Shown: positions 11,416 to 21,171, numbered from the stretch's first letter. The stretch: DNA of 64,000 nt from Asparagopsis taxiformis (GCA_030407315.1 JALQPE010002468.1:62001-126000); one strand, 5' to 3'. Program-made: numbers and translations. The notes: a model not told the origin generated them from the letters alone.

Positions 11416-12519
11416 CTACAAAATAAATTCTTCTATCGCCTGCCTCATAGTTTCCATCCGCTGCTGTCGCTGCTGAAATTCGCGACTTCGAGAAATAAGC
11501 TGTTCAACAGAATTGATGCCGTCGTCCCCAACTACAGCTGCTCTGTCAATTGCCGCAAAACACGAAGAACAAAGATTCGACTGTTTTCCGCAACTACAAG
11601 AGCCGCCACATCCGTTCATTTTGGATGCACCAGAGATCTCTCCCTTCATATCGGGTTGGCCACAAAACTCACACGGATATTCTGCATCATTCCTCAACAG
11701 TCTTGCGGCGGTCCGTACGACGTTATGCACCGAGCTTTGATTGTCTTCGCCTGTTTCCTCCACAAATCTTTCAATAACGTCGTACAGTCCCTTCCGATAC
11801 AGCCCGTTCCCCATGGCGCCGAGGGCACTGTACGGCGAGAACGAGGTATCTGGAAACTGTATTTGCGCATAGCGTACCAACAATCGCGCAGGAATATCTC
11901 TCAGAGGACGAATAACTGTGACGCCACGCGATGTCCTAAAGGACGTTGCGCCAACTTCATGCACAGAAGCTCCTGTGCCGGAAACGGTTCGGTCGATGAT
12001 ATCGACGGCGGTTCTATTCGCATTTGTTCCAAGCAGTACTTTGTCACATCCGATATCCTTGGCTGCAGCAAAAATCGAATTCTGCACGACCGAGCGCGCC
12101 AAAACGCTTCTATCTGAGGAATCTTTCACATGGCGAAGGTCGTCCACAACATGCGCGTCAATTGTCGCATGGTGATATTCAGCTTCCGGGATACGCCTCC
12201 GCATTGCGTCAATTGACACAGGAGGCTCTACCCCATCGGCTGTCACATGAAGTAACACGAGTCGGGCGGGGGGCGCGTGGGGGTTTGGTACGAGAGATTT
12301 CAGATAATTGGACATCAGTAGCGCCATGGACGCTGAAGAAGGTCCTCCAGAGACGGCGAGAGCAAGACCGGTTGGCCTTCCGCCTGCACCCGCGCGTCCT
12401 ACATTGGTTTTGAAGGACCGGTGCATGTAAAACTGGAAGCAGGAGATGCATCGACCGCTGCTCTGCATCCATACTTTGGCCGGCGCTTCTCCACAGCGAG
12501 AACAAAGGGGCGGGGACAT
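11416..12519 (-). CDS. CTU2: Cytoplasmic tRNA 2-thiolation protein 2 (CTU2/NCS2)
   Basis: Predicted protein of 367 residues from ATG 12519 (MSPPLCSRCG). Some 46 further in-frame residues lie upstream but look like 5' UTR. The N-terminus has a CxxC pair (CSRC), a second pair (CISC) and an F-Y-H-RSF motif. Next comes a degenerate PP-loop (LALAVSGGPSSASMALL) and the family segment LLGTNANRTAVDII. It continues with VIRPLRDIPARLLVRYAQ and a cysteine-rich region near the end (CEFCGQP, CGGSCSCGK, CSSC). In the known pathway CTU2 partners CTU1 to thiolate U34 of tRNA-Lys, -Glu and -Gln in the cytosol, using sulfur carried by URM1. The degenerate PP-loop indicates the CTU2 rather than the CTU1 subunit. 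Confidence 0.88.
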   Translation of the reverse strand: MSPPLCSRCGEAPAKVWMQSSGRCISCFQFYMHRSFKTNVGRAGAGGRPTGLALAVSGGPSSASMALLMSNYLKSLVPNPHAPPARLVLLHVTADGVEPPVSIDAMRRRIPEAEYHHATIDAHVVDDLRHVKDSSDRSVLARSVVQNSIFAAAKDIGCDKVLLGTNANRTAVDIIDRTVSGTGASVHEVGATSFRTSRGVTVIRPLRDIPARLLVRYAQIQFPDTSFSPYSALGAMGNGLYRKGLYDVIERFVEETGEDNQSSVHNVVRTAARLLRNDAEYPCEFCGQPDMKGEISGASKMNGCGGSCSCGKQSNLCSSCFAAIDRAAVVGDDGINSVEQLISRSREFQQRQQRMETMRQAIEEFIL

Positions 12520-13018
12520 CTTGCGAGTTTTCAACGGCGCAGAGAGCAAGGGGTGTTCAGTTGGGCTTGAATCGAGTGTCGCGTGATGTGGGCGGTAGGT
12601 CGCTTTCTCGCCGCATTCGGCTAGGTAGTTGAGCGATTGGCTGTGTATCGCGGGCAATTGGAAGCTGAACTTTGTGCTGGGAGAGGGAGACTGGCTGATG
12701 GTAGTGGTAGGGACATGGTGCGCTGTACCAGGTTACTTGGTGTTGAAGACGGGGACTTGGACTTGGCACTGGTGTTACCGCCGGTGGCCAGATAGGATAT
12801 ATGGTTTGCTCCACGCAGAAATTGTTTATCGTACACTTGTGCTTATACACTATAGCGTTCTGAAAATAATATCATGTGCGCTTGATCTGGCAACAAAAAG
12901 TGTCAGTGTCATGTTTGTCTACTTGAACTTTCTGGGCTAGTGTGATTGGCATTACAAGAGCATCGGCTTTGTACCATCCAACAATCTTTTGTTTCCCATC
13001 ATCAACACGAGCTGCAAC
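12520..13018. other. Divergent promoter region of CTU2 and a small gene
   Basis: About 500 bp between the CTU2 start and the small spliced gene at 13019, which read away from each other. The overlapping ORFs here are short and without domains. I see no distinct promoter element. Confidence 0.4.
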
Positions 13019-13419
13019 ATGGTTCGATTTGTTCGATACTGGATTGAAAAAAGTATGGAGTCTCCAGCAGAGAGGGAGGAAAAATTACGCCAACACATGG
13101 ACGAGGTACGATGCACCAGTGCGCACATTTGGCGACAACAATCTGCTCGTCTTGCTACTAACACCACCTCATGAATGCACCATCCATGCAACACGGCGTG
13201 CGTGACCAATGCGAAATATCGACACAGAGGTTGAAGCAATCGGTTCCGCTGAAAAAGTTTTGGGCGATGCGCATCCAAGAAGCGGGCTTCTGGAATGAGA
13301 AAGCAGCGGTGACTACCACGAAGGAAAGATTGGCACGTGCGCAAGTGGACCCGATCGATCCCTACTCGAAAGCGATCGCGGACATTGAGGAATCGAAGCG
13401 TGCGACAAACAGTAACTGA
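13019..13419 (+). CDS. Small hypothetical protein, two exons
   Basis: Exon 1 is 13019-13105 and exon 2 is 13228-13419. The 122-nt intron begins GTACGA, ends CGACACAG and contains a perfect TACTAAC branch site at about 13155. Joining is in phase and gives a protein of 92 residues beginning MVRFVRYWIEKSMES. It is charged, mostly helical in character, with aromatic residues near the N-terminus (FVRYWIE) and in the middle (KKFWAMRIQEAGFW). There is no clear membrane span. The look is that of a small accessory protein of an organelle complex, but I do not recognise the family. Confidence 0.6.
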
Positions 13420-13820
13420 TGGATACGCATAGACGTGCGATACATGATGAACAACTAATATGACGTGCGGCTTTAATTGGTGATCATCTTCATCACGCTA
13501 TAAACCGTTCCGAAAAGCGGAGACTGGTAATTGTACAATATGTATGCACGTCGCGAACGAAACAATGGTATCTGATTCAGCGTAAAGTAGATTCCCTTCG
13601 TAAATATGCTGTGTTATCACAAAAGCGAACCGATTACAAGACGTTGCACAACGCATGCACACTACAAACCGATAGCCAAGTGCAGCCATCGATTACACCG
13701 CAGTGATGCAAAGTGCATCGGTTACTCTACAAAACTTACATCGGTCAGCTGCCCCCATTCCCAGTGTTGTAGACAGTGAATGCACCTGCTCGCTGCCCCC
13801 TTGGCAGAGAAACGCGCGCA
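13420..13820. other. Convergent intergenic gap
   Basis: About 400 bp between the small spliced gene and the stop of the DUF493 gene, which converge here. I see no gene; the ORF at 13498-13689 has no recognisable content. Confidence 0.5.
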
Positions 13821-14282
13821 TTAGAATTTAAACTTGACGCGCGGGTCTCTATCAATAGCTGCATACACGTCGTATATTTGCGAGGCGGTGTTCACGGGGG
13901 CCTGCAAGGTGATGCTTCGGTACTTTCCGCGGTCGCGAAAAGAAGTTTTGAGATACTTCTTATCAGTTTCCAATGCCAGAGCGACACTGTCGATTATGTC
14001 GCCCATGAAATCGCCCTGCGCCATGCCGATGACCTTGAACGTAAACACGCAGGGAAAATCCACCAGTTCGTCGAAAACTCTGCCGCCGCCGCCGCTGTTG
14101 TTGTTACCGGTGGTGTTATTAAAATTGTTCGGAAAGCCGCGAATCATCGTTGGCGTGACGTACGGCCGCGACGGGGACATGCGCCGGCGCGACGACGGGC
14201 GGCTTGGAGCGGACACGGGTGCATTTCGGAGAAAACTGGTGCTAAACGAAGTGCGTGCAACAAAGGTCTTCACAAAGGCCAT
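13821..14282 (-). CDS. Plastid-targeted DUF493 family protein
   Basis: Predicted protein of 153 residues from ATG 14282 (MAFVKTFVARTSFSTSF). The first 50 or so residues are rich in Ser, Arg and Thr, with Phe at position 3, and look like a red-algal plastid transit peptide. A low-complexity N/G stretch follows (NNFNNTTGNNNSGGGG). The C-terminal 85 residues match the DUF493 (YbeD-like) fold: DFPCVFTFKVIGMAQGDF, then SFRDRGKYRSITLQAPV and IYDVYAAIDRDPRVKF. This family has an ACT-like alpha/beta fold and is found in bacteria and plastids, and its role is not well defined. In-frame sequence upstream of 14282 is probably 5' UTR. Confidence 0.82.
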   Translation of the reverse strand: MAFVKTFVARTSFSTSFLRNAPVSAPSRPSSRRRMSPSRPYVTPTMIRGFPNNFNNTTGNNNSGGGGRVFDELVDFPCVFTFKVIGMAQGDFMGDIIDSVALALETDKKYLKTSFRDRGKYRSITLQAPVNTASQIYDVYAAIDRDPRVKFKF

Positions 14283-14512
14283 GGTTTGAGCAGAATTGCA
14301 AGCTGAACAAAGCTGGTGACCAAGGACGCAGTCTAATAACGTCGGTGGCATGTGCAAATGTCAAGATGAGATTTTGATATTTGTGATGATTTAACACAAT
14401 AGACACCTGTCTACTACTCGCAAAGTTGTTACCGCCACGCATTCTACGATCAGACGTCGCCAATACGCCGCCTCGCGTCGATTATTTACAATCCATCCGC
14501 ACCAACTCGTCA

Positions 14513-15215
14513 CTAAACACTCAGCAACTTGGCATACAACAGCGCGGCCGTGCGGTGCGTAAACGGCGCCTGGTCCTTAGCAAGCACCGAACTATCCATG
14601 TCGACGCGATTGAAACTATACGGCGTCGTCGCCGCCTCGCTCGCCGCGGGGTCCTGACTGGCCTGCGGCGGCGGCACGAGCGGCGCGGCGATTCTCTCCA
14701 TGAGCTCTGCGATGAGTCTTGCGCAGTCCTTGGTGAAGGGGCATGGTCTGTATTCGATTTCGACGACGACGCCCGTGGCGGCGTTGTGACGATCGAACGA
14801 CAGACCGACGCGCAGACAAAAGTCAGCAAAGTCGTATTCGGAGCCGCGTATCGTGCGCGTCATCCGCGGCTGGTAGAGAGAGATTTTGCGCACCAGTTCC
14901 GGGAATCCGCTGTCCGTTTCCGTCACCATCGCGTTGGCGAGCACGAAGAGACGCGACTCGACATCCGAGAAGGATACGACCTGCATGGTGGCACGCTTCT
15001 TGTCCGGACAGGTGTAGGTCGCGCAGCTCACCTCCCATGGTCCGACTTTGCGTCCCGTGTGCGCCTCGACGCGGCGCACGATCTCGCTTTGCGCCATGGC
15101 TGGCGTGGTGTTTTCGATGGCGACATCGTAGATACTGGGGGTGGTCGAGCGAGGGTTAGTTGGTGCGGTTGGGGTGAGGAAGACGCGGTTGGGTGACGTA
15201 CCATTTGGCGCCCAT
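14513..15215 (-). CDS. MED20: Mediator complex subunit 20, two exons
   Basis: Exon 1 is only 14 nt (15215-15202) and exon 2 is 15134-14513. The 67-nt intron starts GTACGTCACC, ends CCACCCCCAG and has an AACTAAC branch site. Joined, the protein of 211 residues begins MGAKCIYDVAIENTTPAMAQ, which mirrors the short conserved MG..C opening of MED20. Later segments also match: TIRGSEYDFADFCLRVG, then GVVVEIEYRPCPFTKDCARL, equivalent to the family's RG..Y...DF..+VG and EVEYGPC signature. MED20 is a head-module subunit of Mediator, which links transcription factors to RNA polymerase II. The following region is rich in Pro and Ala. Reading from the first ATG of the long frame (15097) would lose the conserved start. 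Confidence 0.85.
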
Positions 15216-15336
15216 GATGGTTACGACTTTGCGGATTCAAGATGATGATGAGTTTGCGTACAGTGTTACACTTTACTGTTGCATATTTTATATTCATGTT
15301 AAATATACATCCGTCTATTGTACACATTGCAATTGA

Positions 15337-16479
15337 TCACTTCCTCTTTCTCTTCTTCTTTCTCGCTTCGCGATTACGCGCGTTGCGCTCCTCATCGCAC
15401 ACACGACTGTCGCTCCACGCGTCTCCAATAGCTGAGATAACAGATCGAATCACCTGTTCGAACCGTTCAACATCGCTCTGCAACGCCCCACTTTCCAAAA
15501 GCGCCGAGTGGCTCGCCTCGCTTATCGACTTGTACTTTGGAATGCCTCGCACAAGATCCAACAGCGCTCTCTGCAACTTTTGCACACCAGTAACATCGTC
15601 ACGCCAATTATCATGCAGTCGAACACGTTTAGCAAAGGTCGCATACGACGACACCAAATTAAAACTCTCCGCCAGCAGCGAATCGAGCGGAAACGGACGA
15701 TGGCATCCCACCATCTCAGCCGGCATAACATGCGCAGGAACATCCGCCAGCGGCTCCACCAAGCACGGCACCTGCAACGGCACATCAGTACCATGCACAT
15801 AAAAAAACTGCAAGTCTGGATTATGATCGGGCAACTGCTCATTATACGGCGCGATAATCGCCGCAACAAACGGCGCCTCCTTGAACATATACGTCTGATA
15901 ATTATGCTGATTCTCAATATCCACCCGACTCGGCTCCACCGTAAAGCGCGCATCCGGATGCGAATGGTACCAACCCACAACCGACAGCCCCTTCAACGCG
16001 ACGCGCGTCACCACCTCCACCGAGCTCTCGGGGCTGATTTCCACCTCTGTATACGCCGAACGCCCCGTGCGCGCCAGCGTGCGATCGGTCAAACACTGCG
16101 CGGGAAACGCCTCGGCGATGATAATATCCGTCACACGCTCGTTATCACGCGTGGTTTCATGCACCGCGCCGCCGAGATACCCGATCACCTCTGTGCGTGT
16201 CAGATGCGCGTGCACCGAGATCATCGCCGCCGCTACCGGGTGCATGCGCACGCGTAATCGCGCCGCGGCGCATGTCGGAGATAATCCCAGCGCACTCGCC
16301 GTCTGTAGCGCCACCTGTTCCAGTCGTATCGATGGCGGTGGAGACCGCTGCCGCATGCTGGGCGCTGTGGGCTTTTTGCGCACCCGCGTCGACCGTCGTA
16401 GAGGCGCCGCCCCCCCTGATGATGACCCGATTTCAGGCGCATAGTCCGGATCGCTCAGCGCGACCGAGTCGTTGCGCAT
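15337..16479 (-). CDS. JAMM/MPN+ metalloprotease, MPND/MYSM1-like deubiquitinase
   Basis: Predicted protein of 380 residues from ATG 16479 (MRNDSVALSDPD); another 40 in-frame residues upstream are less likely. A basic, disordered N-terminus (RRSTRVRKKPT) precedes an MPN domain beginning RVRMHPVAAAMISVHAHL. The metal-site glutamate lies in TEVIGYLGG. The zinc ligands lie in VVGWYHSHPDARFTVEPS followed by RVDIENQ. The C-terminus is a lysine-arginine tract (ARKKKRKRK), a probable nuclear signal. MYSM1 and MPND are nuclear proteins of this class; MYSM1 removes ubiquitin from histone H2A. There is no SWIRM or SANT domain, so MPND is the nearer relative. The loop between the two His and the Ser-x-x-Asp is two residues longer than the canonical JAMM spacing. 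Confidence 0.82.
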   Translation of the reverse strand: MRNDSVALSDPDYAPEIGSSSGGAAPLRRSTRVRKKPTAPSMRQRSPPPSIRLEQVALQTASALGLSPTCAAARLRVRMHPVAAAMISVHAHLTRTEVIGYLGGAVHETTRDNERVTDIIIAEAFPAQCLTDRTLARTGRSAYTEVEISPESSVEVVTRVALKGLSVVGWYHSHPDARFTVEPSRVDIENQHNYQTYMFKEAPFVAAIIAPYNEQLPDHNPDLQFFYVHGTDVPLQVPCLVEPLADVPAHVMPAEMVGCHRPFPLDSLLAESFNLVSSYATFAKRVRLHDNWRDDVTGVQKLQRALLDLVRGIPKYKSISEASHSALLESGALQSDVERFEQVIRSVISAIGDAWSDSRVCDEERNARNREARKKKRKRK

Positions 16480-16734
16480 GGTGACTCGCTCTTTCTGCGA
16501 GAGGACAGACGTGGAGCGCGCGCAATTCGCTGCCGTTGTGTGGTGTGGAATGAGCGGTGGTGGAATTTGGAATCGGTGCATACTGTACGCAATTTTCACA
16601 GATCTCCATAGAGCTCGTAACGTCCACAGGTTGGCGCAATCGATAATTGATTATGGGCCGACCCCCCGGTATACGCCGTCCCATCAATTCTATCTCGTCC
16701 ATCTACCTATCGTTGTTCATTCCCCAAACTCATC

Positions 16735-17556
16735 ATGCCGGCATTCATCACCGCTCCTCTCACCTCCCTCCGTCCCTCGCATGTCACCCCGCTAGTCTCC
16801 CGCAGACCTGCGTACAAAATGCCGCGTCTCCCGTTGCGCATGTCCGCCGCCGCGCCGTCTGTCGAGCAGCTCAAGAAACAGACTGGCTATAAAGCTGTCG
16901 ATGATCATGTCACATCCGGAATGGTCGTCGGTCTCGGCACTGGATCCACCGCCGCGTTCGCCGTGGAACGTTTGGGAAATAAGCTCGCTTCCGGAGAGTT
17001 GAAGGACATTGTCGCCATTCCCACCTCCATTCGCACAAAGGAACAGGCAGAATCGCTCGGAATTCCACTCGTCACCCTGGATACCCACCCCGTCCTCGAT
17101 GTCGCTATCGACGGCGCTGATGAAGTCGACCCCGATCTCAATCTCGTCAAAGGCCGTGGCGGCGCCCTGCTGCGCGAGAAAATGGTGGAGATGCAGGCCA
17201 AGAAATTTATCGTTATTGTCGACGAGTCCAAGCTAGTCGATGGACTTGGCATTTCTGGCGCAATGCCAGTGGAGATTACGCCCTTCTGTTGGGAGTTTAA
17301 TAAGACCAGACTCGAGCAATTGCCCTCCGTCAAGGGTTGCACTACCCAGCTTCGAATGGATGGCGATAAGCCGTACGTCACCGACAATGATAATTACATT
17401 GTCGACTTGTACTTCAAAACGCCCATCAAGGATGCCGCGCAGGCCGCGCGTGAATTCGAATCCCTTGTCGGTGTTGTGGAGCATGGACTATTCTTGGGCA
17501 TGTCCACCGCTGTGATCATCGCTGGTGCCGAAGGCGTCTACGTCAAACAAGCCTAA
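16735..17556 (+). CDS. RPIA: Ribose-5-phosphate isomerase A, plastid form
   Basis: Predicted protein of 273 residues. The first 38 or so residues (MPAFITAPLTSLRPSH) form a Ser/Arg/Pro-rich transit peptide with Phe at position 4. The mature part shows the family motifs VVGLGTGSTAAF at about 64-75, IDGADEVD at 125-132, KGRGGALLREK at 139-149 and IVDESK soon after. The enzyme interconverts ribose-5-phosphate and ribulose-5-phosphate. In the plastid this feeds both ribulose-1,5-bisphosphate regeneration in the Calvin cycle and the pentose phosphate pathway. The gene is divergent from the JAMM gene and ends only 32 bp from the convergent acetylornithine aminotransferase gene. A plastid transketolase lies 18 kb away. 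Confidence 0.95.
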   Translation: MPAFITAPLTSLRPSHVTPLVSRRPAYKMPRLPLRMSAAAPSVEQLKKQTGYKAVDDHVTSGMVVGLGTGSTAAFAVERLGNKLASGELKDIVAIPTSIRTKEQAESLGIPLVTLDTHPVLDVAIDGADEVDPDLNLVKGRGGALLREKMVEMQAKKFIVIVDESKLVDGLGISGAMPVEITPFCWEFNKTRLEQLPSVKGCTTQLRMDGDKPYVTDNDNYIVDLYFKTPIKDAAQAAREFESLVGVVEHGLFLGMSTAVIIAGAEGVYVKQA

Positions 17557-17588
17557 TCCATTGTAGTCCGTAGCGTAAAAACAATTAT

Positions 17589-18929
17589 TTACTCCCTATC
17601 CATCACGCTCAACATCGCATCTTCAAATATCTCCACCGCCTGCTCAATCTCCTCCTCGGTGACGACCAGTGGCGGCACAAATCGCACCACGCTTCCCCCA
17701 GCAGGGACCAGTAACAATCCACGAGCCATAGCCTCTTTCACAACTTCACCAGCAGGCACGCTCACCTCAACCCCCCTGATCAATCCATATCCACGCACCT
17801 CTTTAATACTCGCCACGCGCGTCGCAACCGCCTCAAGTCCCACCTCCAATTGCGCCCCCCTCTCCCGCACATTCGCCAACACACCATCCATCAACAACGC
17901 CTCCCCAACCGCAGCACCAGCCGCGCACGCCAGAGGATTACCCCCAAACGTACTCGCATGATCTCCCGGCGCAAACACATTGCACCAATCGCTACACAGC
18001 ATCGCGCCGATCGGCACGCCTCCACCCAGCCCCTTGGCAGCTGTGATCACGTCCGGTATCACCGTAGTCCACTCATGCCCCCACAACTTACCCGTCCTGC
18101 CCATGCCGACCTGCACCTCATCGCACATGAGCAGCGCACGTTTCTCGTCGCAAATCTCCCGCGCCGCCCTGAAAAAGGCCGCGTCACCCGCATGGATGCC
18201 GCCCTCGCCCTGCAGCGGCTCGAGCAGTATCGCCGCCAGATTGTCTCCCACACGCCCGGCGACCGCGCGCAAATCGTCGACATCATTGTACGTCACATAT
18301 TCAAAGCCCGGCACCAACGGCCCGAAATTGTGGTGGTATTTGGGCTGCGCGGTCGCGGTGATCGTCGCCAATGTGCGTCCGTGGAACGACTGCCAGGCTG
18401 TGATGATCACTGGTGAGCCGCTGTCATGATGCAAATGCCAGTTCTTTCGCGCGAGTTTTATGGCCGCTTCGTTCGCCTCCGCGCCTGAATTGCAGAAAAA
18501 TACCTTGTCGGCCGGCGAGTTTTGCACCAGCCATTCCGCGAGACGGCCCTGTTCTGGGATGTAGTATAGGTTGGATACGTGCGATAGCCGGTTCAATTGT
18601 TGGATGATGGCATCGTTCACGCGCGCATCTGCATGACCCAGCGTGCATGTCGCAATGCCGGCCACAAAATCTAGATATTGTTTGCCAGTCGTGTCCCATA
18701 GCTTGGCTCCTTTGCCGTGCGACATGGCTATGGAATAACGGCCGTACGTCTTCATGACGACCTGGTCAAACTTTTCGGTCTCCTGGGCGGGCTGCGCGAC
18801 AGCCATCGTCGCCTTTCGCACTACTGCGCCTGATGCGGGTGGATGCGACGAGGTGCAAATGTGCACGAGGGCTGACCCGCGGAACGAGGAGGTTTTCGGT
18901 GCTGGATTTGCGAATGCGATAGACTTCAT
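17589..18929 (-). CDS. argD: Acetylornithine aminotransferase, plastid form
   Basis: Predicted protein of 446 residues starting at ATG 18929 (MKSIAFANPAPKTSSFRG). About 50 N-terminal residues look like a plastid transit peptide, with Phe at position 6. The rest is a class III PLP aminotransferase: YLDFVAGIATCTLGHA, FCNSGAEANEAAIKLAR, SFHGRTLATITATAQPKY, EPLQGEGGIH, CDEVQVGMGRTGKLWGHE and the PLP lysine in ITAAKGLGGGVPIGAM. The FGGNPLACAAG segment follows. The reaction converts N-acetylglutamate semialdehyde to N-acetylornithine in arginine biosynthesis, which is plastidial in algae and plants. The close relative ornithine aminotransferase is less likely given the overall ArgD-type motifs. Confidence 0.92.
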   Translation of the reverse strand: MKSIAFANPAPKTSSFRGSALVHICTSSHPPASGAVVRKATMAVAQPAQETEKFDQVVMKTYGRYSIAMSHGKGAKLWDTTGKQYLDFVAGIATCTLGHADARVNDAIIQQLNRLSHVSNLYYIPEQGRLAEWLVQNSPADKVFFCNSGAEANEAAIKLARKNWHLHHDSGSPVIITAWQSFHGRTLATITATAQPKYHHNFGPLVPGFEYVTYNDVDDLRAVAGRVGDNLAAILLEPLQGEGGIHAGDAAFFRAAREICDEKRALLMCDEVQVGMGRTGKLWGHEWTTVIPDVITAAKGLGGGVPIGAMLCSDWCNVFAPGDHASTFGGNPLACAAGAAVGEALLMDGVLANVRERGAQLEVGLEAVATRVASIKEVRGYGLIRGVEVSVPAGEVVKEAMARGLLLVPAGGSVVRFVPPLVVTEEEIEQAVEIFEDAMLSVMDRE

Positions 18930-19165
18930 TGCGCGTCGAGTTGGCAGTGATAGGGGGAACAGATGTGATTGCTTGATGTTATAAGTGCATCGGCTTGACG
19001 ATCTCTCGCATCATCAATGCGTTGCTGGTCCAGCGTACAGTGTGGATAGTTGTAATACGTGTGATATTATCATCGCTTTAAAAACTTGATCGCTATCTGC
19101 CACCGCAGCAGATATGGGTGTTGGTGTCCACAAGTTGTCACCTCATCCGTTAATCACCGCAGCTC

Positions 19166-20794
19166 ATGAAGCACAGCAGAGTGGTGCTTCAACCCTCGCC
19201 ATCTTCAAAGCGTCAATGCCTAGAGATGGCTCCCGCTCAAAAAGTTCCTTCCATGTGCAATGCGCCCGCTCTACCTCTCACCCAACTGGAGAAGGATCTA
19301 TTCAACTTGCTCCTCGAGGTTGTGCATCATGAAAAGCTCTCAAATCTCACCCTTCGCGTAGCAGGCGGCTGGGTGAGAGACAAGCTCTTACAACAAAATC
19401 TCCCAACAACTTGCCCCACCAAACAATCCGCCCCGGACATCGACATCGCGCTCGACACCATGCTCGGCCGCGAATTTGCTGAACGCGTAAACTCATACTT
19501 GAAACAACGCGCAATTCCAACAGCAACCGTCGGTCTCATTCAGAAAAACCCAGACCAATCCAAACACCTCGAAACAGCCACCATGCGCGTCATGGGCGTC
19601 TGGCTCGACCTCGTCAATCTGCGCACCGAAACTTACTCGCACGATTCCAGAATCCCAGACGTGCAGATCGGCACCCCGTACGAGGACGCCATGCGACGCG
19701 ATCTTACTATAAACGCACTCTTCTACAACATCAACAACGACACAATTGAAGACCACACCAACCGTGGTTTTGACGACATCCGTGCGCGCATCGTACGCAC
19801 CCCGCTCCCACCGCTCACCACCCTACTCGACGACCCGCTACGCGCGCTCCGCGCCATCCGTTTTGCAAGCAGACTCAACTTTTCCTTTGATCCAGACTTG
19901 TTCGCCGCCTGTCGAAACCCGCGCGTCCACCAAGCGCTCGGCGCTAAAGTGTCGCGCGAACGCATCTCCACCGAAATCGACCTCGTCATGGCCTCGGCGC
20001 GTCCATGCCATTCCATCGGGCTACTCGTCGAGCTCGGCTTATTCCCCGTCGTGTTCCGTCTACCATCCGAAGAACACTTTATCACTGATATTCGTCCGCC
20101 GCCTGATTTCCCAACCGCCGCCCTCGGCTCCCTCATCAACCTGCTCTCCCTCCCCGACATTCCCCCCGCCCCCGAACGTCGCCTCGTGTGCTACGCAGCC
20201 ATGCTCTCCCCCGTCGCGACCTCCCAATGCCTCTTCGGTCAGCCCGGTAAGCGCAGAAAGCCCGCGTCGTTGACTCATTACATGCTCCGCTCAGAGCTGC
20301 GTCTTGCCGCAAAGGACGCCGCTGATGTCTGCGAAATGCAGCAGGCGGCGCTCAAACTCAAGGCACTCGTGCATCGTGGCGCCGCAAATGTCGATCGATT
20401 GACGCTCGGTCGCGCCATTCGCTGCGCCGGCGCGTTTTGGCGTGCTGCGCTACAGGTCGCCCTCGTAACCGAAATGGAGCCGCCGCGCGCTGTGCAAAGC
20501 TATGCGGAATGCTCGGATACGGCGCCGGAGCAGTTTTCATCGGAGATCAAAGTTGTTGTGGACACGTATGCCGCGTTCAGAGAACGCGTGGAGCAGCTCG
20601 GGTTGGATGGTGTCTGGGATGTTAAACCGTTTGTGAATGGTAATGAGTTGATGAGCGTGCTGCCGCGTCTGAAGAAGGGCCCGATTATTGGTAAGATTAT
20701 GTCGGAACAGATCGATTGGATGATTAAGAATCCGTCCAAAGGCGTTGAGGAGGTGAAGAATTGGATGCGTGAGACATATAGCCAGTTTACATAG
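19166..20794 (+). CDS. tRNA nucleotidyltransferase (CCA-adding enzyme)
   Basis: Predicted protein of 542 residues. The catalytic head contains LRVAGGWVRDKLL and the carboxylate pair in DIDIALDTMLG. It also has the RRDLTINALFYN segment, DDPLRALRAIRFASRLNFSF and the ERISTEIDLVM segment, all typical of class II CCA-adding enzymes. The enzyme builds or repairs the 3' CCA of tRNAs without a template; eukaryotes usually use one gene for cytosol, mitochondrion and plastid. In-frame ATGs at residues 1, 21 and 30 could provide alternative starts and so alternative targeting, as is known for this family. Start chosen at the first ATG after an upstream AT-rich stretch. Confidence 0.93.
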   Translation: MKHSRVVLQPSPSSKRQCLEMAPAQKVPSMCNAPALPLTQLEKDLFNLLLEVVHHEKLSNLTLRVAGGWVRDKLLQQNLPTTCPTKQSAPDIDIALDTMLGREFAERVNSYLKQRAIPTATVGLIQKNPDQSKHLETATMRVMGVWLDLVNLRTETYSHDSRIPDVQIGTPYEDAMRRDLTINALFYNINNDTIEDHTNRGFDDIRARIVRTPLPPLTTLLDDPLRALRAIRFASRLNFSFDPDLFAACRNPRVHQALGAKVSRERISTEIDLVMASARPCHSIGLLVELGLFPVVFRLPSEEHFITDIRPPPDFPTAALGSLINLLSLPDIPPAPERRLVCYAAMLSPVATSQCLFGQPGKRRKPASLTHYMLRSELRLAAKDAADVCEMQQAALKLKALVHRGAANVDRLTLGRAIRCAGAFWRAALQVALVTEMEPPRAVQSYAECSDTAPEQFSSEIKVVVDTYAAFRERVEQLGLDGVWDVKPFVNGNELMSVLPRLKKGPIIGKIMSEQIDWMIKNPSKGVEEVKNWMRETYSQFT

Positions 20795-21171
20795 CGAAAG
20801 AGCGACCTCTTCTACAAATTGCAGTTTCGCCTACTCGTCAGGTTGCTTTGCATGGTTGAGGCTGTTATCAATGTACAGATCTTACACATTTACTAATCAA
20901 GTTGTTTGTCGCATCGGTAGCTTTTGTCAAAGGATGCCGTTGTAGCCATCACTGCTAACTTGGAACATTTCTACTATCCATCAAAGACGTCTGTAGCACA
21001 CGAATGAATCGCTTTGCCCACAAGACGACTATACGTCCACTGCAAATATGAGAAAATCGATTTTGCAAACATAAACAAAAATCGGCAGCTCAGCAATCTC
21101 GTGCGTATAGAGACGCAAGCTCCGATTCAACCAGCACCACATCAATCTTCATCGTCATCTGCGACTCAACA
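20795..21171. other. Intergenic gap upstream of PAM68-like gene
   Basis: About 375 bp, AT-richer than the flanking genes, with no supported gene. It should contain the 3' end of the CCA enzyme transcript and the promoter of the PAM68-like gene. Confidence 0.5.

Noticed and set aside
15508..16257. 249-codon antisense ORF over the JAMM gene
   Set aside because: His/Arg-rich shadow; the sense strand has clear catalytic motifs.
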